NCBI GenBank assembly: GCA_020628425.1
Contig: JAHDEZ010000001.1
Location: forward strand, 62,001-126,000
DNA: 64,000 bases
Origin: Hellea sp.
Lineage (GTDB): Bacteria; Pseudomonadota; Alphaproteobacteria; Caulobacterales; Maricaulaceae
Direction: 5' to 3'
A program made the position numbers and the translations under genes. The notes beneath the pieces are model-generated. The model saw only the letters and a program-made list of their open reading frames with translations. It had not been told where the DNA came from and made no database searches. Shown piece by piece: positions 34,271-42,160 of this stretch (position 1 is the stretch's first letter; the number at the start of each line of letters is the position of its first letter).

Positions 34271-35695
34271 ATGCCGCAGCGCATGCTTAAATTTGTGGAT
34301 GTTGACCGGCAAATGCCGGAAAAAAGACAAGCCGAAGCCCGTGCCGAAGATTTCGCAGAAATTTACGGCGACTACATCCTGGAAAAGGCTGAAGAACAAG
34401 CCTCTCGCTGTTCCCAATGCGGGGTTCCTTTTTGCCAGAGTCATTGTCCGCTGCAAAACAACATTCCTGACTGGCTCCGTCTAACCGCTGAGGGGCGTTT
34501 AAAGGAAGCTTATGCTGTCTCCGCCGCGACGAATTCCATGCCGGAAATCTGCGGGCGAATTTGCCCTCAGGACAGGCTTTGTGAAGGCAATTGTGTCATC
34601 GAACAATCTGGTCATGGAACGGTGACCATTGGCTCTGTGGAGAGGTTTCTGACTGATAACGCTTGGAATGAAGGCTGGGTCCCTCCGTTGAAGCCACGGG
34701 TCGAGCGCGACTTGTCTGTTGGTATTATCGGGTCCGGCCCGGCAGGACTAGCCGCCGCCGAAACCCTGCGAGAGCAAGGATGGCAGGTCACAATCTATGA
34801 CCGCGCAGATCGTCCCGGCGGTCTGCTGATTTACGGCATCCCGAATTTCAAACTGGAAAAGTCCATAGTTGAGCGCCGTACAAAGCGCCTTCAAGATGGA
34901 GGCGTCAAATTTGAGCTAGGTGTGGATGTTGGCGCAGACATTAGTTTTGATAAGCTTCGTGAGAAACATAATGCAGTTCTAATCGCTACAGGTGTTTACA
35001 AAGCCCGTGACCTTGAATGTCCCGGAGCCGGCCTTGATGACGTACGCCCTGCTTTGAATTTCTTGATTGATAGTAACAAACGGGGTCTTGGTGACAAAAT
35101 CGACAGCGAAACCGCTGAAGGTAAAGATGTGGTCGTCATCGGCGGCGGCGATACGGCCATGGACTGTGTGCGCACAGCCGTTCGTCAAGGCGCAAAATCC
35201 GTCACCTGCCTTTACCGCCGTGACGAGACCAATATGCCCGGCTCTGCCCGCGAGACCTATAATGCCAAAGAAGAGGGTGTTGAGTTCAAATGGTTAGCCG
35301 CCCCCAAAGCCATTTTGGACTCAGATGGCAAGGTCTCGGCGGTTAAAGCTGATAAAATGCGGCTGGGTGTCAAAGATGCCTCTGGACGTCAGCGCCCCGA
35401 AGCCATCAAAGGTGCAGACTTTGATGTTAAGGCTGACCTTGTCATCAAAGCCCTCGGCTTTTTGCCAGAAAATATGGAAAACCTGAAACCGGAGCTTACA
35501 ACAACCCGTTGGGGGACTGTCCGTGTTAATCCGGTGACCTTTGAAACAAATCTCGACGGTGTTTATGCCGCTGGTGATATTGTACGCGGTGCTTCGCTTG
35601 TGGTCTGGGCCATTCGCGAAGGTCGGGATGCAGCCGAGCATATGCACAAATATCTATTGGAACAGCAATTCGCCGTGATGGAGGCGGCTGAATGA
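34271..35695 (+). CDS. gltD: Glutamate synthase (NADPH) small subunit
   Basis: The FAD/NADPH-binding beta subunit delivering electrons to GltB. The N-terminal 4Fe-4S cluster Cys residues are in SRCSQCGVPFCQSHCPLQNN and GRICPQDRLCEGNC. The FAD motif is GIIGSGPAGLAAAE, the NADPH motif is VVIGGGDTAMDCVRTA, and the late FAD motif is GVYAAGDIVRGASLV. I prefer the ATG at 34271, with GGAG 6 nt ahead; the track uses a TTG at 34256. The stop overlaps the GFA gene start (ATGA). Confidence 0.95.
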   Translation: MPQRMLKFVDVDRQMPEKRQAEARAEDFAEIYGDYILEKAEEQASRCSQCGVPFCQSHCPLQNNIPDWLRLTAEGRLKEAYAVSAATNSMPEICGRICPQDRLCEGNCVIEQSGHGTVTIGSVERFLTDNAWNEGWVPPLKPRVERDLSVGIIGSGPAGLAAAETLREQGWQVTIYDRADRPGGLLIYGIPNFKLEKSIVERRTKRLQDGGVKFELGVDVGADISFDKLREKHNAVLIATGVYKARDLECPGAGLDDVRPALNFLIDSNKRGLGDKIDSETAEGKDVVVIGGGDTAMDCVRTAVRQGAKSVTCLYRRDETNMPGSARETYNAKEEGVEFKWLAAPKAILDSDGKVSAVKADKMRLGVKDASGRQRPEAIKGADFDVKADLVIKALGFLPENMENLKPELTTTRWGTVRVNPVTFETNLDGVYAAGDIVRGASLVVWAIREGRDAAEHMHKYLLEQQFAVMEAAE

Positions 35696-36108
35696 GCGAA
35701 CTATCAGGACAATGCCTTTGCGGAGCCGTCACCTTCACTGTCGCAGGCGACATCAATAGAGTTTCCGCTTGTTACTGCGGACAGTGCCGCGCACAAAATG
35801 GTGGCGGCGCTTTTCATGGCGCTGAATTTCAAGGCGAGTTGACCCTGACACAATCTGAAGCATTGAAATGGTATGCGTCGTCGAAAAAAGCCCGCCGTGG
35901 TTTCTGTACAGAGTGTGGGTCCTCACTTTTCTGGCAATCCAACGCTAATCCCGCTTATTTTGACGTTAGTCTTGGTGCCTTCCCAAATGAAGAGTTTGAA
36001 CTCGACGCTCATATTTTTGTCGACAACAAAGCTAATTACCAATCCCCCCCCAAAAACGCCCCTCATTTTATCGAGAGCACGAGCCCGCTCTCACAGGAAA
36101 CATTATGA
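35692..36108 (+). CDS. GFA/CENP-V family zinc protein inserted between gltD and gltB
   Basis: A 138-residue GFA-domain protein (glutathione-dependent formaldehyde-activating enzyme family). The zinc-binding Cys are CLCG near residue 8, CYCGQCR near residue 29, and CTECGSSLFWQ near residue 75. The fold is well supported, but the activity is not: most members have no proven reaction. It overlaps gltD and gltB by ATGA at both ends, so all three are translationally coupled. Confidence 0.85.
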   Translation: MSELSGQCLCGAVTFTVAGDINRVSACYCGQCRAQNGGGAFHGAEFQGELTLTQSEALKWYASSKKARRGFCTECGSSLFWQSNANPAYFDVSLGAFPNEEFELDAHIFVDNKANYQSPPKNAPHFIESTSPLSQETL

Positions 36109-39100
36109 GCAATTGGAAAGAAACCTACGAAAAGAACCGGGATCTGCTGATCGAAGCCGGTACCTATAACCCTGCCGATGAGCACGATGCGTGCGGTGTT
36201 GGCCTTGTCGCCTCCATCGACGGATCGCCGCGGCGCGATGTGGTGGAAATGTCCATTCAGGCCCTCAAAAATGTCTGGCACCGCGGTGCTGTTGACGCCG
36301 ATGGCAAAACAGGTGACGGTGCTGGCATCCGACTGGATATCCCACAAGGCTTTTTCAAAGCCCAAGTTGAGCGCACGGGGCACAAAGCCGGAAATTCTAA
36401 AATTGCGGTCGGTATGATTTTCCTGCCGCGTACGGATTTTGGCGCTCAAGAGGAAGCACGGACAATTGTCGAATCTGAATTGCTACGCGAAGGCTTTTAC
36501 ATATACGGATGGCGTCAGGTGCCCATTAATATTGATGTCATTGGCGAAAAAGCCCAAGCCACACGTCCAGCGATTGAGCAAGTGCTCTTCAGAGATAGCC
36601 GTGGTCGCAAGGGCGATAAGCTGGAACGGGAGCTTTATATAATTCGGCGACGAATAGAAAAGCGCGTCATCGCCGCCGCTATCCCGAGCTTTTATGTCTG
36701 CTCACTCTCTGTCCAGACTATCATCTACAAGGGAATGTTCCTGGCAGAGGACATTGATGCCTTTTATCCGGACCTTACAGATGAGCGCTTCGTATCTCGC
36801 GCCGCGATTTATCATCAGCGTTACTCGACCAATACATTTCCTCAGTGGTGGCTGGCTCAGCCATTTCGGATGCTGGCCCATAACGGCGAAATCAATACCG
36901 TAAAAGCGAACACAAATTTCATGAAAAACCATGAAATCAAAATGGCAAGTTCTGCTTTTGGTGATCGGGCCGGTGATGTAAAGCCAATCATTCAAAAAGG
37001 CAGCTCAGACTCGGCGGCTTTGGATTCCGTGTTTGAACTGCTTGTCCGCGCCGGTCGGATTGCCCCTATGGCCAAAACCATATTGGTTCCTGAAGCTTAT
37101 TCCAAACGCGGCGACCTGATGCCCGATAGCTGGCGCAATCTTTATGAATATTGCAATGGTGTGATGGAACCCTGGGACGGCCCGGCCGCCCTGGCCGCTT
37201 ATGATGGACGTTGGTGTATGGCAGGACTCGACCGCAATGGTCTGCGTCCTATGCGCTATGCAATCACTAAGGATGGCATACTGGCCGTTGGCAGTGAAAC
37301 CGGTATGTGTCCGATATCTGAAGCTGTTATTCAAAAGAAAGGCTTCATCAAACCCGGTCGGATTATTGCCGTGGATCTTGAGGAAGGCAAATTTTACCAC
37401 TCCTCAGAGATCCTAGACAAGATGGCCTCTGAGCGCCCCTATGCCAAATGGCTGGAAAAGGTCGTTAACCTGGATGAAAAACTTTCCGGGCCTGAACCAA
37501 CTCCCGAGCTCTCGGGCGAAGACCTGATACGCCGTCAATACGCCTCCGGCCAAACCTTGGAAGATATGGAACTTATTCTGACGCCAATGGCTGAAAATGG
37601 TAAAGAGTCAGTCGGATCTATGGGGGATGATACACCTTTAGCTGTCCTGTCAGACATGTACAGACCACTATCCCATTATTTCCGTCAAAAGTTTTCTCAG
37701 GTTACCAATCCCCCAATTGATCCTTTGCGTGAAACCCGCGTCATGGGACTGAAAACCCGCTTCCGCAATTTGCGGAACATCCTTTCTGACGGTGAGGTCC
37801 AGACCAAGGAAATGCTGGTGCTCGATAGCCCAGTCATGACCAATGGGATGTATGGGCGTTTTATGGATATGTTTGAAAAAAGCTCCCATGTTGTGGACTG
37901 TACTTTTGACAAGCCAGTCCCTGATATTCGGGCTGGGCGCACTCTGAAGCTGGCACTCGATCGTATTCGTGAAGACGCCGAAAAAGCCGTTCGCGATGGT
38001 AATGAAAATATCATTATTAGCGACAAAGCTGTGTCGGAAAATAAGCCCGCCATGCCAATCATTCTTTGTGTTGGAGCTATTCATTCCCACCTGGTGAATA
38101 AGGGCCTTCGCTCGTCGTGTTCAATTATCGTTCAATCGGCTGAATGTCTGGATACACATTATTTCGCCGTCCTCATTGGTGCCGGTGCAACTGCGATTAA
38201 TGCCTATATGGCGCAAGACAGTCTGACTGACCGCGTGAATCGCGGTCTGCTGGATATGGATGCGGACAAAGTCGCGCAGCAATATAAAAAGGCCATCGAA
38301 GCCGGGCTTTTGAAAATCATTTCTAAGCTGGGAATCTCTGTTATCTCCTCTTATCGTGGCGGGAATAACTTCGAAGCTTTGGGCTTATCCCGCTCTCTGG
38401 TCGGAGAATTTTTCCCAGGCATGACCAGCCGAATTTCTGGAATCGGTTTGGCCGGACTTGAGAAAAAACTACTGGAAATTCACGAAAAAGCTTTTGACCC
38501 CTCTGTCATCACCTTGCCCGTGGGCGGACTATATCGGGTACGCGCCAAGTCCGAGCGACATGCCTATACAGCGGATATGATCCATATGTTGCAGGAAGCG
38601 GTGACACGAGGCGATTACGAGCTCTACAAGCGATATGCCGAAGTCGTGAACAATCAATCACCCATACAGGTCCGTGATCTGCTGGATATACAGCCACTCG
38701 ACAAACCTTTGCCGTTGCGAAACGTACAAAGCGTCAACGAAATCAGGCGTCGTTTCTGTACCCCTGGTATGTCGCTGGGGGCCCTGTCACCGGAAGCTCA
38801 CGGCACACTGAATATCGCTATGAACCGAATTGGTGCGAAATCTGTTTCTGGCGAAGGCGGTGAAGATCGATCTCGTTATAAGCCCTTACCCAATGGCGAC
38901 AATCCCAATTCTGCCGTTAAACAAATTGCCTCTGGTCGATTTGGTGTCACGGCTGAATATTTGAATCAGTGCCGTGAAATTGAAATTAAAGTCGCTCAAG
39001 GCGCCAAGCCTGGCGAAGGTGGACAATTACCCGGCTTCAAGGTAACAGAGATGATCGCTAAATTTCGGAACGCTACACCGGGCGTAACACTCATCTCTCC

Positions 39101-40619
39101 ACCCCCCCACCATGATATCTATTCCATCGAGGACTTGGCGCAGCTGATTTATGATCTCAAACAAATCAATCCAACCGCGCGGGTCTGCGTGAAGCTCGTC
39201 GCCTCCTCAGGAGTGGGCACAATTGCAGCCGGTGTGGCCAAAGCAAAAGCCGACACTATTTTGATCGCCGGACATAACGGCGGAACAGGGGCGTCGCCCA
39301 ATACATCTCTGAAATATGCTGGCATGCCGTGGGAATTAGGACTGTCCGAGGCCCATCAGATCCTTACGCTCAACAATCTGCGCGATCAGGTGACTTTGCG
39401 GACAGATGGCGGTCTCAAGACGGGTCGAGATATTGTCATTGCCGCCATGTTGGGCGCTGAAGAATATGGCATAGGTACACTAAGTCTAGTGGCCATGGGC
39501 TGTATCATGGTGCGTCAATGTCATTCAAATACCTGCCCTGTTGGAGTCTGTGTTCAAGATCCGCGCCTACGAGAAAAATTCACGGGTACGCCGGAAAAGG
39601 TCATCAACCTTATGAGCTTTATTGCCGAAGAAGTCCGTGAAATCCTCGCCGAACTCGGTGCGGAACGATTGGAAGATATTATCGGTCGAACCGACCTGCT
39701 GACTCAGGTATCCCGCGGTGCGGTGCACTTGGACGACCTGGATTTGAACCCCATTCTGGCCCGAGTTGATAACAGTCCAGTACTGGATACGCGTCATGAG
39801 CGGATCGAAGTCCCGGACGGACTTGATCCGCTTATCATACAGGACGCCGCTCAATTCTTTGAGCGCAACGAGAAAACCTCACTGACCTATGCCGTGCAAA
39901 ATGTCCACAGAGCGGTCGGGACTAGAACATCATCCGAGATATATCGAACTTTTGGCGACGTGAATCTACCGGCAGGTCATTTAACCGTGCGCCTGCGGGG
40001 ATCAGCGGGACAAAGCCTCGGGGCTTTTGGCGTCAGAGGCCTTCGCTTGCTTGTGGATGGCGACGCTAATGATTATGTAGGCAAAGGCTTGTCGGGCGCT
40101 GAAATTATTGTGTCGCCTCAGGGTCGAACACCCATTAACGCCCACTTATCCGCTATCATCGGGAACACCTGTCTTTACGGAGCCACGGCCGGAACATTGC
40201 TAGCTGCGGGTCGCGCAGGTGAGCGTTTTGCGGTTAGGAATTCGGGCGCGCGGGCCGTGGTTGAAGGCTGCGGGACCAATGGCTGTGAATACATGACTGG
40301 CGGTGTCGTCGTTATACTAGGTGCCGTCGGTGATAATTTTGGCGCCGGCATGTCCGGTGGTATGGCTTATGTTTATGACCCTGAGAGCCGTTTTGAGAAG
40401 GCCGTCAATCCGGACATGGTCGTCTGGCAACGATTTGGCACTGAGTATTGGGAAAATGAGTGCAAGACACTCATTGAAGAACACGCCAGGATGACGGGAT
40501 CAGATTTCTCCCGCAAACTCCTATTGGAATGGGAACTCGAACGCGGCCATTTCTGGCAAATTATACCTAAGGAAATGCTGAGCCGTCTAGCTCAGCCTTT
40601 ATCAGAAGCGGCGGAGTAA
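36105..40619 (+). CDS. gltB: Glutamate synthase (NADPH) large subunit
   Basis: The alpha subunit (1504 residues, normal) making two glutamates from glutamine and 2-oxoglutarate. The N-terminal class II glutaminase domain becomes active after removal of the propeptide before the nucleophile Cys in HDACGVGLVAS (about residue 29). The central and FMN-binding domains follow, with GEGGEDRSRY, the PGEGGQLPG motif and the 3Fe-4S cluster Cys in MGCIMVRQCHSNTCPVGVC. The C-terminal GXGXG beta-helix is also present. The stop codon sits in the loop of a perfect 8-bp hairpin. Confidence 0.97.
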   Translation: MSNWKETYEKNRDLLIEAGTYNPADEHDACGVGLVASIDGSPRRDVVEMSIQALKNVWHRGAVDADGKTGDGAGIRLDIPQGFFKAQVERTGHKAGNSKIAVGMIFLPRTDFGAQEEARTIVESELLREGFYIYGWRQVPINIDVIGEKAQATRPAIEQVLFRDSRGRKGDKLERELYIIRRRIEKRVIAAAIPSFYVCSLSVQTIIYKGMFLAEDIDAFYPDLTDERFVSRAAIYHQRYSTNTFPQWWLAQPFRMLAHNGEINTVKANTNFMKNHEIKMASSAFGDRAGDVKPIIQKGSSDSAALDSVFELLVRAGRIAPMAKTILVPEAYSKRGDLMPDSWRNLYEYCNGVMEPWDGPAALAAYDGRWCMAGLDRNGLRPMRYAITKDGILAVGSETGMCPISEAVIQKKGFIKPGRIIAVDLEEGKFYHSSEILDKMASERPYAKWLEKVVNLDEKLSGPEPTPELSGEDLIRRQYASGQTLEDMELILTPMAENGKESVGSMGDDTPLAVLSDMYRPLSHYFRQKFSQVTNPPIDPLRETRVMGLKTRFRNLRNILSDGEVQTKEMLVLDSPVMTNGMYGRFMDMFEKSSHVVDCTFDKPVPDIRAGRTLKLALDRIREDAEKAVRDGNENIIISDKAVSENKPAMPIILCVGAIHSHLVNKGLRSSCSIIVQSAECLDTHYFAVLIGAGATAINAYMAQDSLTDRVNRGLLDMDADKVAQQYKKAIEAGLLKIISKLGISVISSYRGGNNFEALGLSRSLVGEFFPGMTSRISGIGLAGLEKKLLEIHEKAFDPSVITLPVGGLYRVRAKSERHAYTADMIHMLQEAVTRGDYELYKRYAEVVNNQSPIQVRDLLDIQPLDKPLPLRNVQSVNEIRRRFCTPGMSLGALSPEAHGTLNIAMNRIGAKSVSGEGGEDRSRYKPLPNGDNPNSAVKQIASGRFGVTAEYLNQCREIEIKVAQGAKPGEGGQLPGFKVTEMIAKFRNATPGVTLISPPPHHDIYSIEDLAQLIYDLKQINPTARVCVKLVASSGVGTIAAGVAKAKADTILIAGHNGGTGASPNTSLKYAGMPWELGLSEAHQILTLNNLRDQVTLRTDGGLKTGRDIVIAAMLGAEEYGIGTLSLVAMGCIMVRQCHSNTCPVGVCVQDPRLREKFTGTPEKVINLMSFIAEEVREILAELGAERLEDIIGRTDLLTQVSRGAVHLDDLDLNPILARVDNSPVLDTRHERIEVPDGLDPLIIQDAAQFFERNEKTSLTYAVQNVHRAVGTRTSSEIYRTFGDVNLPAGHLTVRLRGSAGQSLGAFGVRGLRLLVDGDANDYVGKGLSGAEIIVSPQGRTPINAHLSAIIGNTCLYGATAGTLLAAGRAGERFAVRNSGARAVVEGCGTNGCEYMTGGVVVILGAVGDNFGAGMSGGMAYVYDPESRFEKAVNPDMVVWQRFGTEYWENECKTLIEEHARMTGSDFSRKLLLEWELERGHFWQIIPKEMLSRLAQPLSEAAE

Positions 40620-40627
40620 TCCGCCGC
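40608..40627 (+). other. Hairpin enclosing the gltB stop codon
   Basis: GCGGCGGA-GTAA-TCCGCCGC is a perfect 8-bp stem with a GNRA-type loop containing the TAA stop. No T-run follows, so it is more likely a 3' stabilising or pausing element than a terminator. Confidence 0.5.
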
Positions 40628-40645
40628 CAACTCCATTCTTCGCGC

Positions 40646-42097
40646 TTAACTGCTTATTGGGAAAGCAAAAAAGGCAATCACCGCAGAGCCCAATGCCACC
40701 GTATTGACAATCTTGCGAGCGCGATCATCCTGTTTCAGCAAGAAGAAAGCTACCGGCAATAGTAACAGGTTAGCGATAATCACGAATATCAGGAATTGAT
40801 ATGATATGGCAGTGACGTCTTTCCCGGTCATATATTGTGAAAGACGCGGCAAACCGACCGCCATATTGATGGAAATCACCAGGCCGATATAGGCCTTGGA
40901 CAAATCCGATAATGACAAGCGCCAAGCCTTATCGACTGATAAATCCTTGCGCATAATAGAGAAACCAAATTCACGACCAGCAATCAATCCCAGGAAGACA
41001 AAGGTCGTCGACATCGGGATCTCTGAAACCTCTTTAAAGAAGAACAGGAGACCGGCATAAATAAAATCAATCATCGTAGCTGAACGGATATCAGTCACAG
41101 AGGTTTTGGCCTGAAGAATTTTCTGAACCGGTCCGCCCTTGTTCCAGAACGTATATCCCAGCAGTGCGACCATCACCAAAAGCGCAATAAGACCTTCGAG
41201 CGCCGTTATGCCTCGTGGCATGAAAATCAGAATATTAGCAAAGTCCTGAATAAGCCAGACTCCCCACAACCAAGCCGTCGTAACCCATTGTAGAATGGCC
41301 CAATAAGACGCATTGCCAAATTTTCGGGAGACTGAAAAAATAATGGCTTCGATGATAAACCCACTTCCGATGATATAGGGAATAGAAGCCTGATAGGTTG
41401 CGATCTTACCCAAACCTTTATTGCAGGATTTGATAGCGTCCGGATCCGACAAGGCAGACGGATCGCACCCTAGCAACAGGCCCGGAATAAAATATACCAC
41501 GGCCGCAATAAGCAGTCCCATTATACTGGCAAGGCCCCATGGGGCTCTGTGGGAGGTATCATGTTCTTCGAAATATTTCTCTACGGTTCGAGTGATTGCA
41601 AGGAACACTAATAAGCCAACCAGGAAAGCCAAACCATAGCCGGTCAGAGATTTACCCAACATGGATGTGAATCCGTCTACGGCAGCAAACACGGTCAAAA
41701 CCATGAATGACGTCGAAACTGGAACCCCTAATCTGGTAATTATCAAAAGTGCCAAAGGCGGCAAAATGTGATACCATTGGATATCGACTATCGGGTATTT
41801 GGATACTTTATTCAGCCTTCCCCAGGATCCATCCCGCCTTTGCTCCCAGAAGGACGTATTGCCGTCTTGAACTATCCCGGCTGCAGCCGCCACATCCTCA
41901 TTGAGCGGGTTTGCATACCAGCCATAAACAAAGGTGAAGATTAGAACAGAACTGGCGAACATAAACAGCCAGAACCAGTGAAGCCTAGAATTTGAATTGA
42001 TGAAAGTCCCAAGTGTTTGCAGGGCGTCATTTCCCACCACTGCATAGGCGGCAAAGAAAAACCCCATAAATGCGAAAAAAGATACTTCGAACATCAT
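40646..42097 (-). CDS. PiT-superfamily-like transporter
   Basis: A 483-residue polytopic membrane protein with about eleven helices. Its two halves carry the paired signatures of phosphate permeases: AAYAVVGNDALQTLGTFI with VPVSTSFMVLTVFA in the first, and QDFANILIFMPRG with EIPMSTTFVFLGLIAGRE in the second. In PiT proteins the equivalents are GANDVANAxGT and PVSTTH. The Asn/Asp motifs are altered, so the transported ion may differ from phosphate. It is convergent with gltB. Confidence 0.65.
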   Translation of the reverse strand: MMFEVSFFAFMGFFFAAYAVVGNDALQTLGTFINSNSRLHWFWLFMFASSVLIFTFVYGWYANPLNEDVAAAAGIVQDGNTSFWEQRRDGSWGRLNKVSKYPIVDIQWYHILPPLALLIITRLGVPVSTSFMVLTVFAAVDGFTSMLGKSLTGYGLAFLVGLLVFLAITRTVEKYFEEHDTSHRAPWGLASIMGLLIAAVVYFIPGLLLGCDPSALSDPDAIKSCNKGLGKIATYQASIPYIIGSGFIIEAIIFSVSRKFGNASYWAILQWVTTAWLWGVWLIQDFANILIFMPRGITALEGLIALLVMVALLGYTFWNKGGPVQKILQAKTSVTDIRSATMIDFIYAGLLFFFKEVSEIPMSTTFVFLGLIAGREFGFSIMRKDLSVDKAWRLSLSDLSKAYIGLVISINMAVGLPRLSQYMTGKDVTAISYQFLIFVIIANLLLLPVAFFLLKQDDRARKIVNTVALGSAVIAFFAFPISS

Positions 42098-42160
42098 TCA
42101 ACCCTATGATCCTGCAACATGCGACCTTACGGTCGTATTGCTTTATTTTTTTCTGAACCG

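Noticed and set aside
34151-34456. 101-aa minus-strand ORF opposite gltD start
   Set aside because: Mostly antisense to the conserved Cys cluster region of gltD.
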